Shown here: one piece after another, positions 44,157 to 53,375 of the stretch
Layout: every line of letters begins with the position of its first letter
Numbering within the stretch: the first letter of the stretch is position 1
Notes under the pieces: model-generated
Databases searched by the model: none
Told to the model about the DNA's origin: nothing
The model's input: only the letters and a program-made list of their open reading frames with translations
Translations under genes and position numbers: made by a program
Assembly: GCF_000340375.1 (NCBI RefSeq)
Contig: NZ_KB446647.1
Span: forward strand, 207,875-271,874
Reading direction: 5' to 3'
DNA from: Eggerthia catenaformis OT 569 = DSM 20559
GTDB taxonomy: Bacteria; Bacillota_I; Bacilli_A; Erysipelotrichales; Coprobacillaceae
Length of the DNA: 64,000 nt

Positions 44157-44648
44157 ATGAAAAAGCTTAGTGTGAATGGAGCGGAGTATGAAATTGAGAA
44201 GTTTTTAGGGAAGGGTAAAGGCGGATATTCATATTTAGTTTTTAAAGACGGAAGAAAATATGTTTTAAAGCAAATACATCATGAGCCATGTTCATACTAT
44301 CAGTTTGATAATAAGATTCAATTCGAGATAAAAGATTATAAAAAATTATTTGCTATAGGAATTCAAATACCGATCATGATTAATGTGGATATTGAAAATG
44401 AACGAATTATTAAAGAATATATTGAGGGTAATACTATATACAAATTTGTGATTAGTGATAAAATGAAACTGGGGTGTATAGAACAAGTTAGAGAAATATG
44501 TAAGCTATTATATCCTTTAAAAATCAATATTGATTATTTTTCATTTAATTTTGTCGTCAGTATGGAAGAATGGAATTTTGAAAATTGGGGAATAAAATAT
44601 TGGTCTAAAACACCTGAATTTCTTCGATATTTTGAAGAACATAAATAA
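44157..44648 (+). CDS. Protein-kinase-like protein, probably missing its metal-binding loop
   Basis: A 163-residue relative of small bacterial kinase-like proteins. The N-lobe is intact: FLGKGKGGYSYLVFKDGRKY is the Gly-rich loop and YVLKQI the ATP-binding Lys. The catalytic-loop region INIDYFSFNFVVSMEEWNFE runs straight into ENWGIKYWSKTPEFLRYFEE. In the family as I know it, a stretch with the second metal-binding Asp (a DFG-like YxDFE segment) stands between FVV and MEEWNFENWG, so about 15 residues seem to be deleted in frame. The ATG at 44157 follows AAGGAT. It probably cannot phosphorylate. Confidence 0.65.
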   Translation: MKKLSVNGAEYEIEKFLGKGKGGYSYLVFKDGRKYVLKQIHHEPCSYYQFDNKIQFEIKDYKKLFAIGIQIPIMINVDIENERIIKEYIEGNTIYKFVISDKMKLGCIEQVREICKLLYPLKINIDYFSFNFVVSMEEWNFENWGIKYWSKTPEFLRYFEEHK

Positions 44649-44659
44649 ATATGCAGTAA

Positions 44660-44718
44660 ATGCTACTATCAGTAGCATGAAAAACAACTACTGACATCAA
44701 ATGTTTCTTGTTTTTCAA
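44660..44718. repeat. Pair of inverted repeats before the XRE gene
   Basis: ATGCTACT / AGTAGCAT (3-base loop) at 44660-44678, followed directly by GAAAAACA / TGTTTTTC arms at 44679-44718 separated by 24 bases. No T tract follows, so neither is a standard terminator. Confidence 0.4.
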
Positions 44719-44762
44719 AAGGCATTTTGGTAGTTTGTGATAAAAGTTAGGAGCATATTAAA

Positions 44763-45635
44763 ATGAATTTAGGAAAACAAATTAAGAACTATAGGAAACA
44801 GACGGGTATGTCACAGGAAAAGATGGCTGAAAAAATTGGAGTATCACGACAGGCAATTACCAAATGGGAAACTGATGCAGGAATACCTGATATTGAAAAT
44901 CTTATTGCTATCGCAAAATTGTTTAAGATATCTGTGGATGAGCTTTTATTTAATGAGAGAAAACAGTCTGAATATATATATGAAAGCAGAACCGAATATG
45001 ATATTGATAGCCGGAAGGATTATGATGTAAATCTTGGCAGTGTACATAGTGTTATGCTAAAAGCATGGGATGGTGAAAAGATAATAGTGTCTTTATTATC
45101 AAATATTCTCGATAGGTTACAGAGTGATTATAAAATTAAGATTGATGACAAAAAGAATACAATTGATCTGGATATTCAAAGGTTAAATGATGCAACAGAG
45201 ACTGATGCGAAAAAGAATCTTATGATTCAGGTTCTTATCCCACATAAATATATGGGTAAAATTGAAGTTGTTGTAAATGCAAAAAAACTTAATATTTTTA
45301 ATATTGAAAATGAAAAAATAGAAGTTAATGGAAAAGTTAATGAAGTAACTTTAGAAGGAAATAAGAGTGAAATAGAGATTGATTCAAATGTGGATATGCA
45401 AATTAATCTAGTATCTCATAAAGGAGCTATAGAATTAAATCAGCTATCTGCTGTTTCTAAGATGATTATTCCGAGTGATTACTATTTTAGAACAATGAGG
45501 AAAGGAATAGCTACTCATGTATATTATGAGTATCAAGGGAAGAAAGCAGAAGATTATTCTCATCCTGAAGCAGATAATTATATTGAGTTTAATGGAATGA
45601 AAAGTGAACTGATTATTTCTAAAGTAAAGGTATAA
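44763..45635 (+). CDS. XRE regulator with C-terminal DUF4097-like beta domain
   Basis: A 290-residue protein. Residues 1-62 form a classic helix-turn-helix (IKNYRKQTGMSQEKMAEKIG, VSRQAITKWETDAGIPDIEN, LFKISVDELL). From about 85 to 285 it is beta-rich with regular short strands (IEVVVNAKKLNIFNIENEKI, EVTLEGNKSEIEIDSNVDM), like DUF4097 or other adhesin-type beta-helix domains. This pairing is known among Firmicutes regulators, but its ligand is unknown. The following 268 bases (45636-45903) contain no recognisable gene apart from a terminator. It may control the island. Confidence 0.75.
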   Translation: MNLGKQIKNYRKQTGMSQEKMAEKIGVSRQAITKWETDAGIPDIENLIAIAKLFKISVDELLFNERKQSEYIYESRTEYDIDSRKDYDVNLGSVHSVMLKAWDGEKIIVSLLSNILDRLQSDYKIKIDDKKNTIDLDIQRLNDATETDAKKNLMIQVLIPHKYMGKIEVVVNAKKLNIFNIENEKIEVNGKVNEVTLEGNKSEIEIDSNVDMQINLVSHKGAIELNQLSAVSKMIIPSDYYFRTMRKGIATHVYYEYQGKKAEDYSHPEADNYIEFNGMKSELIISKVKV

Positions 45636-45882
45636 AAGTGAGGAATGGCAGAAGATTAATAGAAAATAAAATTATTTAAAAGGTTGAATAAATACTATTG
45701 GTACTAAGAATAGCTTCAATCGTTAGAAATTGAGAATAGAGGAACAAATTGAATTATTGTAACAGAACTATCATTTGTATATTAGCACTCATTGAAAGCG
45801 GTGGATGAGTTCTTTGCATAAGAAGTTATATTAGGTTTATTATAGAAAGGATGCTAAAGAAGAGTTAATATTATAGGAAAAA

Positions 45883-45915
45883 ATAGTAGAGTAAGTTACA
45901 AACTTACTCTACTAT
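45883..45915 (-). terminator. Terminator of the Big_2 membrane protein gene
   Basis: Perfect arms ATAGTAGAGTAAGTT and AACTTACTCTACTAT with a 3-base loop; on the minus strand a T6 tract follows. It contains the stop codon. Confidence 0.9.
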
Positions 45916-46386
45916 ATGAATAATAATTTCTTTTTCTTTTGTTGTGTGATGATTATCAGTAATACTGATAGTAATTTTACAGTTTCCTTTCTGTAATGGT
46001 GTAACATAACCATTCTTATCTACCGTAGCTTTTGATCTATCACTGGATTTAAAGTTAACGCTTGCTATTTTTAATTTCTTTGATGAAGGAGAAGTATTAT
46101 ATTTTATCTGATATTTCTCTTTTAATGTGATAGATGCTTCTTTTTCATAGAGATTGATGCTTTTTAATAAAGGTCCTTGTTTAATACAGGCAATCTGATA
46201 AATACTTGTTAATAAGATAAAATAGAGAATCATTAAAATAAATTTTAGTTTTCTATTTATTTTTAATCTATAGATGAATAAAAAAGGCATAAGAGGAAGT
46301 AAAATAATACTTACAAATATTTTTGCAGGTGTCCATTTTCTTTCTTCTTCAATTTCTTTAACAAGCTGTTTCTGATCCATTGCCAT
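45904..46386 (-). CDS. Small membrane protein with Big_2-like domain
   Basis: A 160-residue protein: a charged N-terminus (MAMDQKQLVKEIEEERKWTP), two hydrophobic segments (about 22-40 and 48-68), and an outer domain of about 85 residues. The latter ends with KSSDRSKATVDKNGYVTPLQ and KGNCKITISI, the pattern of bacterial Ig-like group 2 domains. It may tether or space surface structures. The ATG at 46386 follows GAGGTGAG; longer upstream codons are rejected. It is monocistronic with a strong terminator. No partner is evident. Confidence 0.72.
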   Translation of the reverse strand: MAMDQKQLVKEIEEERKWTPAKIFVSIILLPLMPFLFIYRLKINRKLKFILMILYFILLTSIYQIACIKQGPLLKSINLYEKEASITLKEKYQIKYNTSPSSKKLKIASVNFKSSDRSKATVDKNGYVTPLQKGNCKITISITDNHHTTKEKEIIIHIVE

Positions 46387-46453
46387 ACGACTCACCTCGT
46401 TTATAAAGTATATATGAATCAATAAAAAAAGTCTATAAAATCTTCTTTTGGTC

Positions 46454-46481
46454 TTTACAAATTTTCTAAAAATAGTAAGAT
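46454..46481 (+). promoter_or_regulatory. Promoter of the FMN riboswitch-ribU unit
   Basis: TTTACA, 16-base spacer, TAAGAT, about 20 bases before the aptamer. Confidence 0.55.
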
Positions 46482-46500
46482 AAAAATGTCTTTAAAATAT

Positions 46501-46606
46501 ATCTTTGGGGCAGGTGAGATTCCTGATCGGTGGTACAGTCCACGAGCGTAAGCATGAACCGGTGTAATTCCGGTACCGACGGTTATAGTCCGGATGGAAA
46601 AAGATG
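46501..46606 (+). ncRNA. FMN riboswitch (RFN element)
   Basis: The conserved RFN core is visible: GGGGCAGGTGAGATTCC, then TGATCGGTGGTA, AGTCCACGAGCG, GAACCGGTGTAATTCCGG, TACCGACGGT and GTCCGGATGG, with outer stem ATCTTT (46501-46506) pairing with AAAGAT (46600-46605). It binds FMN and stops expression of the downstream riboflavin importer when FMN is plentiful. Confidence 0.96.
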
Positions 46607-46625
46607 GTGTCATATATACTTTTTC

Positions 46626-46653
46626 ATCTCCCAATATAATGGGAGATTTTTTT
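46626..46653 (+). terminator. Riboswitch-controlled terminator
   Basis: ATCTCCCA / TGGGAGAT hairpin with a T7 tail between the aptamer and ribU, so control is by transcription termination. Confidence 0.9.
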
Positions 46654-46672
46654 CACCATAGAAGGGACAATT

Positions 46673-47275
46673 ATGGAAAAAAAAATAAATACAAAAACAC
46701 TTGTAATCGTATCAATGCTGGGAGCTATTGCAGCGCTGCTGATGTTTATAGAAATTAGTCTGCCTTTTGCTCCGACATTTGTGAAGTTTGATATTTCAGA
46801 TCTTCCTGTTTTAATTTCAGGCTTCCTTTTTGGACCTTTTTTAGGAGTCTTAACGGCAGTTATAAAAATTATTATTAAACTGCTGATTAAGCCAACATCT
46901 ACATTCTTTATAGGAGAATTTTCAAATTTTATTTTATCTGCAGTTTTTATGGGTACAGCTTCATTTATATATCGTAAGCATCGTACTAAAAAATATGCAG
47001 TTATAGGTGTTGCTTTGGCAACACTATGGACATCAGTTGTTGCTATTATTTCTAATTGGCTGCTGATTTTCCCTTTATATGCCAAGATTTTCGGTATAAC
47101 TATGGAAAGTATTGTAAAGATGGTATCAGTAATTAATCCATTAGTAAAAAATACTGTAACTATGTTTTTCTTTTCATTGTTCCCTTTTAATCTTTTTAAA
47201 TATGGTATGATTTCTTTCATAACCTTTCTTATTTATAAGAAAATATCTGTTGTGATTAAAAGATATATTAAATAA
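46673..47275 (+). CDS. ribU: Riboflavin transporter RibU (ECF S-component)
   Basis: A 200-residue membrane protein with about six hydrophobic helices that captures riboflavin for the ECF transporter. LVIVSMLGAIAALLMFIEIS carries the Ala-rich face that docks to EcfT; PFAPTFVKFDISDLPVLISG and FGPFLGVLTAVIKIIIKLLI are typical RibU segments. AGAAGGGA precedes the ATG. The FMN riboswitch upstream confirms the substrate. The EcfA and EcfT partners are not in the window. Confidence 0.96.
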   Translation: MEKKINTKTLVIVSMLGAIAALLMFIEISLPFAPTFVKFDISDLPVLISGFLFGPFLGVLTAVIKIIIKLLIKPTSTFFIGEFSNFILSAVFMGTASFIYRKHRTKKYAVIGVALATLWTSVVAIISNWLLIFPLYAKIFGITMESIVKMVSVINPLVKNTVTMFFFSLFPFNLFKYGMISFITFLIYKKISVVIKRYIK

Positions 47276-47331
47276 TATTGATTATTCTGATTTTTAAAGG
47301 TATTCTATAGAATGTGCAGGGGGAAAGCATT

Positions 47332-48654
47332 ATGATTAAGGTAGTAAAGTTTGGCGGTTCATCTTTAGCTGATGCCAGCCAGTTTAAAAAGGTTTATGAT
47401 ATTGTTGGCAGTGATCCTGATCGCAGATATATTATTAATAGTGCACCGGGGAAGAGATTTAAAGATGATACAAAGATTACAGATTTATTGATTCTAGCTT
47501 ATTCCAATAGAAAATCAGATCATTTTAACCATATATTTACTCAGATTACTGATCGTTTTAATGAGATTATTAATGAGCTTTCACTTGATTTTTCATTAGA
47601 TGATGAATTTGATCAAATAAAAAATGATATTATGAATGGAGCGGGATTTGATTATACAGTTAGTCGAGGAGAATATCTGAATGGGAAGATCCTAGCTTAT
47701 TATCTGGGATATGATTTTATTGATCCTAAAGATGTTATTAGAGTCGATATTAATGGCAACTATGATGCTTATCGTACTGATCCTCTTTTAAGTAAAGAAC
47801 TTAAAAAGCATGACTATGCAGTTATACCGGGGTTTTATGGTTATAAGAATGATCACTCACATACTATTCAGGCGTTTTCAAGAGGTGGAAGCGATGTGAC
47901 AGGCAGTATTGTTTCTAAATGCATCCATGCTAAGCTTTATGAAAACTGGACTGATGTAAATGGTTTTTTAATTGCTGATCCTCGTATTGTTGATAAGCCT
48001 CAGTCTATTCGTATTATTACATATAAAGAATTAAGAGAATTATCTTATATGGGGGCATCTGTTCTTCATGAAAATTCTATTTTTCCGGTAAGAAGTCAGG
48101 GTATTCCTATTAATATTAAAAATACTAATCAACCTGATGATCCCGGTACTTTAATCGTTGAAACAACGGCTCATAAGCCGGAGCATATTTTAACCGGAAT
48201 TGCCGGTAAAAAAGATTTTACTACAGTTATGATTGAAAAAGACATGATGAATTCAGAGATCGGTTTTGGGCGTAAGGTGTTACAGGTTTTTGAAGAAGAA
48301 AAGCTATCTTTTGAACATATGCCTTCCGGCATTGATACAATGACCATTGTTGTGAATACTAAAGAATTTATAAAAAAAGAACAATCTGTTCTATCTGGTC
48401 TTCATCGAGCTGTTAATCCTGACCACATTGAATTGGAATCTGATCTTTCGTTAATTGCAATTGTCGGACGAGGTATGAAAGACGGAAGAGGAACAGCTGC
48501 TCGTGTTTTTAATGCTTTGGCTAAGAAAAATATTAATATAAAAATGATTGATCAGGGATCTTCAGAATTAAATATTATTGTAGGTGTAAGGAACATCTAT
48601 TTTGATGATGCTATACGTGCTATATATGATGAATTTATTACTAATGATGATTAA
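47332..48654 (+). CDS. Aspartate kinase
   Basis: A 440-residue monofunctional aspartokinase, first step of lysine, threonine and methionine synthesis. The kinase domain shows VVKFGGSSLADASQFKKV, SRGEYLNGKILAYYLG, FSRGGSDVTGSIV and WTDVNGFLIADPRIV; two ACT domains fill about residues 305-440 (DMMNSEIGFGRKVLQVFEEE, LIAIVGRGMKDGRGTAARVF). The ATG at 47332 has GGGGGAAAG upstream. It stands alone with a terminator. MetA at 15472 uses homoserine made from this branch. Which amino acid inhibits it is not evident. Confidence 0.95.
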   Translation: MIKVVKFGGSSLADASQFKKVYDIVGSDPDRRYIINSAPGKRFKDDTKITDLLILAYSNRKSDHFNHIFTQITDRFNEIINELSLDFSLDDEFDQIKNDIMNGAGFDYTVSRGEYLNGKILAYYLGYDFIDPKDVIRVDINGNYDAYRTDPLLSKELKKHDYAVIPGFYGYKNDHSHTIQAFSRGGSDVTGSIVSKCIHAKLYENWTDVNGFLIADPRIVDKPQSIRIITYKELRELSYMGASVLHENSIFPVRSQGIPINIKNTNQPDDPGTLIVETTAHKPEHILTGIAGKKDFTTVMIEKDMMNSEIGFGRKVLQVFEEEKLSFEHMPSGIDTMTIVVNTKEFIKKEQSVLSGLHRAVNPDHIELESDLSLIAIVGRGMKDGRGTAARVFNALAKKNINIKMIDQGSSELNIIVGVRNIYFDDAIRAIYDEFITNDD

Positions 48655-48674
48655 GACCTTTATCGGTCTTTTTT
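48653..48674 (+). terminator. Aspartokinase terminator
   Basis: AAGACC / GGTCTT with a 6-base loop, overlapping the stop codon, then a T run. Confidence 0.8.
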
Positions 48675-48703
48675 CTTTACATTAAATAGTTATAAGTATA
48701 TTA

Positions 48704-48722
48704 TATACCCATAGGGGGTGTA
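48704..48722. promoter_or_regulatory. CsoR-like operator
   Basis: TATACCC and GGGTGTA around a 5-base centre (ATAGG), one mismatch from a perfect inverted repeat. It resembles G/C-tract copper operators bound by CsoR, and a CsoR gene ends this operon. It lies only 4 bases before the copA start, overlapping the ribosome site. Confidence 0.65.
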
Positions 48723-48726
48723 GGTA

Positions 48727-51459
48727 TTGAAAGAAAAATTTAATGTAATGGGAATGACATGTGCTTCATGTCAGGCACATGTTGATAAGAGTGTTAGAAA
48801 ACTTCATGGTGTCAGTGATGTGAATGTAAATCTGCTTGCTGAAAATATGGAGGTAGACTATGATCCGGATAAATTGACTTCATCTGATATTATTGAAGCT
48901 GTTAGAAAAGGCGGATATGATGCTGCTTTATATGATGAAAAAGAGGAATCATCAGTAAAAAAGAAAGATGATTTAAAAGAGAGAAGACAGGCTCTTGTTG
49001 CATCATTTGTTTTTATGATTCCTTTATTTTATTTGTCTATGGGTTCTATGATGAATTGGCCGCTAATTCCTTCAATTTTTTTAGGTCAAAAGCATATGAT
49101 GATTTTTGCTTTAACTGAATTATTGCTTACAATACCTGTTATTTATATTAATAAGCATTATTTTATTGGCGGTTTTAAATCATTGTTTCATTTAGCTCCT
49201 AATATGGATTCATTGATTGCGATAGGATCAGGTGCTTCTATTATTTATAGTCTTTATGCGATGTATATGATGGCTTATTATATGGGGATAAATGATTTAT
49301 CATCAGCTCATAACTATCACATGAATCTCTATTTTGAATCATCAGCAATGATTGTGACACTTATTTCATTAGGTAAATATTTTGAAGCGAGAAGCAAACA
49401 AAGAACAAGTGCTGCTATTGAATCACTGATGAATCTTGCTCCTGATACAGCATCTATATTAGTAGATGGAATAGAAAAAAAAGTATCTATTGAAGATGTT
49501 CATGTTGGAGATGTTGTTGTTGTAAGAAGTGGAGAAAGTATTCCTGTTGATGGAGTCATCATAGAAGGATCAGCAAGTGTTGATGAATCAATGATTACCG
49601 GAGAGAGTCTCCCTGTTACAAAGAATGAAGGTGATATGGTTATTGGATCGACAATGAATAATAATGGACGTATGTTGCTTAAAACATTAAAAGAAAATCA
49701 GAATTCTACTCTTTCTCAGATTATTTCTCTTGTTGAGGAAGCAGGCAGTTCTAAGGCACCTATTGCCAGACTTGCTGATATTATTAGCGGTTATTTTGTA
49801 CCGGCAGTTATTTTTATTTCTCTTATTACATTAATTATTTGGATTATTGCCGGTGAGTCTTTTCATTTTGCTTTAAATATGGCGGTTTCTGTTCTTGTTA
49901 TTTCATGTCCTTGTGCCCTTGGCTTGGCAACACCGACTGCTATTATGGTTGGAACAGGAAAAGCTGCTAAGATGGGATTATTAATTAAAGATGCACAAGC
50001 TTTGGAGACAGCTAATAAAATAGATATGATTATTTTTGATAAGACCGGTACTCTCACAAATGGAACACCTCAGGTTATTGATGTTTTAGAGAATGATCAA
50101 AGATTATTACAATATGGAATATCTTTAGAAGCAATGTCTTCACATCCTTTAGCTCAGGCTATTACTGAGTATCAATCAGTAGATTATTTAGAGGTGACTG
50201 ATTATAATGAAATTCAGGGACAGGGAATCAGAGGTATTATTAATGGTAGTGAAGTATTGGCAGGTAATTTAAAAATGATGACTGAAAATCATATTACTGT
50301 TGCCAATCAGGATTACTCTTTAGAAGGAAAGACTGTTTTATATTTTGCGATTGATGGAAAATATGCTGGTCTAATGACATTGGCTGATTCATTAAAACCA
50401 TCAGCTGCCCGGGTGATTCAGGAACTTCATAAAAGACATATAAATACAATAATGCTTACCGGTGATCATGAGCTTACTGCAAAAGCAATTGCAGATAAAT
50501 TGGATATAGACTATCGATCTGAAGTATTACCGGCCGATAAAGAAAGAATAGTTAGAGAACTTCAGGAAGAAGGGTATATAACTGCTATGCTTGGTGATGG
50601 CATAAATGATGCACCTGCTCTTACGAGAGCACATGTGGGTATTTCTTTTGTTTCAGGTCTTGATATTGCGATTGAATCAAGTGATATTGTTTTAATGAAG
50701 AATGATTTAAGAGACTTAATCACAATTATTGATTTATCACATGCTGTTATTAAGAATATTAAAGAAAATCTATTCTGGGCATTATTCTATAATTCTCTTT
50801 GTATTCCCGTTGCTGCCGGGTTATTCTATCATTCTTTTGGCTTAAAGCTGTCACCTATGCTTGGCTCTCTGGCGATGAGTTTTTCAAGTGTATTTGTTGT
50901 TAGTAATGCTTTAAGATTAAGATTATTTAAAACGAAGGAGATACCTGTTAAAGAAAATATACAGGTAACTAAAAAAGAGGAAGATATTATGATTACAAAA
51001 GAAAATTGTGATAAGATTTTAAAAATTGAAGGAATGATGTGTAACCATTGTCAAAAACATGTAGCCAATGCTTTGAATGCTTTAGATAATGTAGAAGCTG
51101 AAGTTTCATTAGAAAATAAGGAAGCTTATATTAATGTTTTTAATAAGAAAGTGACTGATCAGATGTTTAAAGATACTGTTAAAGAAGCTGGATATGAGAT
51201 TACAGGAATCATAATTAATAAAAAGTATAATGAAAAAAATTATGATAAGATAATAGAAGTCACTGATATGATGTGTAAGAATTGCCGGAATCATGTTCTA
51301 GAAGCAATTAATAGTATTGAAGGAGTTCATGTTGATGTTTCATTGTTTGAAAATAAAGTATTTATTAAAGGGAATGCATCTGACGATGCATTAAAAGAAG
51401 TTATTGAAGAAGCAGGTTATACTGTTGGGACTATCAAGGAGATTCATAATGCAGGCTGA
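48727..51459 (+). CDS. copA: Copper-exporting P1B-type ATPase with three HMA domains
   Basis: A 910-residue copper pump. An N-terminal HMA domain ([13 protein letters not shown]) precedes the eight-helix P-type core: actuator TGES in [13 protein letters not shown], intramembrane CPC ([15 protein letters not shown], about 392), phosphorylation site [10 protein letters not shown] (about 437), SSHPLAQA and GDGINDAP (about 623). Two more HMA domains follow the last helix, with [11 protein letters not shown] (from about 760) and [11 protein letters not shown] (from about 836). Metal domains are normally N-terminal, so this order is unusual. The start is TTG 48727, needed to complete the first HMA strand, with GGGGGTG upstream. 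Confidence 0.95.
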   Translation: MKEKFNVMGMTCASCQAHVDKSVRKLHGVSDVNVNLLAENMEVDYDPDKLTSSDIIEAVRKGGYDAALYDEKEESSVKKKDDLKERRQALVASFVFMIPLFYLSMGSMMNWPLIPSIFLGQKHMMIFALTELLLTIPVIYINKHYFIGGFKSLFHLAPNMDSLIAIGSGASIIYSLYAMYMMAYYMGINDLSSAHNYHMNLYFESSAMIVTLISLGKYFEARSKQRTSAAIESLMNLAPDTASILVDGIEKKVSIEDVHVGDVVVVRSGESIPVDGVIIEGSASVDESMITGESLPVTKNEGDMVIGSTMNNNGRMLLKTLKENQNSTLSQIISLVEEAGSSKAPIARLADIISGYFVPAVIFISLITLIIWIIAGESFHFALNMAVSVLVISCPCALGLATPTAIMVGTGKAAKMGLLIKDAQALETANKIDMIIFDKTGTLTNGTPQVIDVLENDQRLLQYGISLEAMSSHPLAQAITEYQSVDYLEVTDYNEIQGQGIRGIINGSEVLAGNLKMMTENHITVANQDYSLEGKTVLYFAIDGKYAGLMTLADSLKPSAARVIQELHKRHINTIMLTGDHELTAKAIADKLDIDYRSEVLPADKERIVRELQEEGYITAMLGDGINDAPALTRAHVGISFVSGLDIAIESSDIVLMKNDLRDLITIIDLSHAVIKNIKENLFWALFYNSLCIPVAAGLFYHSFGLKLSPMLGSLAMSFSSVFVVSNALRLRLFKTKEIPVKENIQVTKKEEDIMITKENCDKILKIEGMMCNHCQKHVANALNALDNVEAEVSLENKEAYINVFNKKVTDQMFKDTVKEAGYEITGIIINKKYNEKNYDKIIEVTDMMCKNCRNHVLEAINSIEGVHVDVSLFENKVFIKGNASDDALKEVIEEAGYTVGTIKEIHNAG

Positions 51460-51712
51460 TACTAAGATGATAGAAAGATATTTGAGAACTGCTAAAGGAC
51501 AGATAGACGGTATTTTAAAAATGATTGAGGAAGATCGTTATTGTCTTGATATTTCTAATCAGCTGATGGCCACTCAGGCAATATTAAATAAAGCAAACAA
51601 AGAAATCTTGGCTTCTCATATGAGACATTGTGTCTTAGAAGCTGTAAAAAGCCATCAACAAGAAGAAAAAATAGAGGAAATGATTAAAGTTATTGATAAA
51701 CTTGTTAAATAA
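51449..51712 (+). CDS. csoR: Copper-sensing repressor CsoR
   Basis: An 87-residue all-helical repressor released from DNA by Cu(I). The three ligands are in place: Cys32 (EDRYCLDI), His57 and Cys61 (SHMRHC), with the family spacing of 25 and 4 residues. [20 protein letters not shown] is the DNA-contact helix. AAGGAG precedes the ATG, which overlaps copA by 11 bases. It probably represses the copA-csoR operon through the site at 48704-48722. Confidence 0.95.
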   Translation: MQADTKMIERYLRTAKGQIDGILKMIEEDRYCLDISNQLMATQAILNKANKEILASHMRHCVLEAVKSHQQEEKIEEMIKVIDKLVK

Positions 51713-51738
51713 AGCTTCTTTAGGAGAAGCTTTATTAT
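51709..51738 (+). terminator. copA-csoR terminator
   Basis: AAAGCTTCT / AGAAGCTTT with a 5-base loop and an AT-rich tail, over the csoR stop. Confidence 0.8.
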
Positions 51739-51796
51739 TTTATACTTGCTTTTGAGGTACTTTTATATGTATATTAATAGCTAATGGGGGTTTAAT

Positions 51797-53278
51797 ATGA
51801 AAATTGGATTTGATAATGATAAATATTTACGATTGCAGTCTAAACATATAGAAGAAAGAATAGCTCATTTTGGCGGAAAGCTTTATCTTGAGTTTGGTGG
51901 AAAGCTCTTTGATGATTTTCATGCCTCAAGAGTATTGCCAGGCTTTCAGCCTGACAGCAAGATTAGAATGCTTAAACATTTAAAGGATCAGACTGAGGTT
52001 GTGATTGCGATACGTGCAAAGGATATTGAAAAGAATAAAGTACGTGGAGATATTGGTATTACCTATGATATGGATTTATTAAGACTGATTGATGAATTTA
52101 CAAATTTTGGATTATATGTAGGCAGTGTTGTTCTTACACAATTTACTGAATCTTCAGCTATTCTAGCTTATGAGAATAAGCTGAAGGCTTTAGGGATTCG
52201 TGTTTATCGTCATTATATTATTGAGAGATATCCTTCAGATATTCCTCATATTGTTAGTGAAGAAGGATTTGGCAGAAATGACTATATAGAAACAAAACGT
52301 CCATTGGTTGTAGTAACTGCACCCGGACCTGGAAGCGGTAAAATGGGAACATGCTTATCCCAGCTTTATCATGAAGCTAAACGTGGAGTAAAAGCAGGAT
52401 ATGCTAAATTTGAAACATTTCCAATCTGGAACCTTCCTTTAAATCATCCTGTTAATGCTGCTTATGAAGCAGCTACAGCTGATTTAAATGATGTCAATAT
52501 GATAGATCCTTTTCACTTAGAAGCTTATGGGGAAACAGTTGTTAATTATAATCGTGATGTTGAAGTGTTTCCTGTATTAAAAGCTATGTTTGAAAAAATA
52601 TCCGGTAAAAGCCCTTATCAATCACCAACAGATATGGGTGTAAATATGGCAGGATATTGTATCATTGATGATCGGATTACAAGAGATGCCAGTAATCAGG
52701 AAATTATCAGACGTTATTATCAGGCTCTATGTGATAAAAGAAAAGGGCAGGGATCAGCTAATACAATTAATAAAATTCAGCTTCTGATGGAGAAATCATC
52801 AATTTCAATTGCTGATAGAAATGTGGTTAAGGCAGCTAATAATAAAGCTTTAGAAACAGATGCTCCGGCAGCTGCTATGGAGCTTGATGATGGAGTGATT
52901 GTTACCGGTAAAACAAGCTCATTACTTGGAGCAAGCAGTGCCTTAATTCTTAATGTTTTAAAATATTTAGCCGGTATTGCTGATGATGTTAAGCTAATAT
53001 CACCTAGAGTTATAGAACCTATCATGGAATTGAAAGTGAATTATTTAGGTAATCATAATCCATTGCTTCATTTAGATGAGATTTTGATTGCTTTATCAAT
53101 TGCTGCATTAGATAATTCTGCAGCCAGACAGGCTTATGCTATGCTTCCTAGACTTAAAGGCTTAGAAGCACATTCTTCAGTCATACTATCTCAGATAGAC
53201 GTTAAAGTTTTTAAGAAGTTAGGTGTTAATCTTACTTGTGAACCAAAATATCAGGAAAATAAACTTTTTCATAAATGA
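51797..53278 (+). CDS. DUF1846 (UPF0371) family protein
   Basis: A 493-residue cytoplasmic protein of the DUF1846 family, widespread in Firmicutes and of unknown function. Family marks are KIGFDNDKYLRLQSKHIEER, LYLEFGGKLFDDFHASRVLP, VTAPGPGSGKMGTCLSQLYH with a Gly-rich nucleotide-type loop, TFPIWNLPLNHPVNAAYEAA and SPTDMGVNMAGYCI. The length fits exactly. It is a single gene with a strong terminator; upstream promoter elements are ambiguous. Confidence 0.93.
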   Translation: MKIGFDNDKYLRLQSKHIEERIAHFGGKLYLEFGGKLFDDFHASRVLPGFQPDSKIRMLKHLKDQTEVVIAIRAKDIEKNKVRGDIGITYDMDLLRLIDEFTNFGLYVGSVVLTQFTESSAILAYENKLKALGIRVYRHYIIERYPSDIPHIVSEEGFGRNDYIETKRPLVVVTAPGPGSGKMGTCLSQLYHEAKRGVKAGYAKFETFPIWNLPLNHPVNAAYEAATADLNDVNMIDPFHLEAYGETVVNYNRDVEVFPVLKAMFEKISGKSPYQSPTDMGVNMAGYCIIDDRITRDASNQEIIRRYYQALCDKRKGQGSANTINKIQLLMEKSSISIADRNVVKAANNKALETDAPAAAMELDDGVIVTGKTSSLLGASSALILNVLKYLAGIADDVKLISPRVIEPIMELKVNYLGNHNPLLHLDEILIALSIAALDNSAARQAYAMLPRLKGLEAHSSVILSQIDVKVFKKLGVNLTCEPKYQENKLFHK

Positions 53279-53283
53279 TTTTT

Positions 53284-53313
53284 AAAGCAAACAATTTTTG
53301 TTTGCTTCTTTTT
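53284..53313 (+). terminator. Intrinsic terminator
   Basis: AAGCAAACAA / TTGTTTGCTT with a TTT loop and a T5 run. Confidence 0.9.
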
Positions 53314-53323
53314 ATTATCTAAG

Positions 53324-53352
53324 TTGAGATGATGTTTTTTTTATTTTATAAT
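53324..53352 (+). promoter_or_regulatory. pyrC promoter
   Basis: TTGAGA, 17-base spacer, TATAAT, 23 bases before the pyrC start. Confidence 0.75.
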
Positions 53353-53375
53353 AGATTTATTAAAGGAGGATAGGT

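Noticed and set aside
45636-45882. Possible gene remnant between the XRE gene and the Big_2 gene
   Set aside because: Short stretches are readable but every frame is broken by many stops and no family can be recognised, so no claim is made.
46624-47220. Long open frame on the minus strand opposite ribU (about 198 codons)
   Set aside because: It lies fully antisense to a clear RibU with an FMN riboswitch, covers the riboswitch terminator, and has no ribosome site or family match; it is a shadow of hydrophobic codon bias.
48748-48760. ATG at 48748 as the copA start
   Set aside because: It would remove the first strand of the N-terminal HMA domain and lacks a ribosome site; TTG 48727 fits both.
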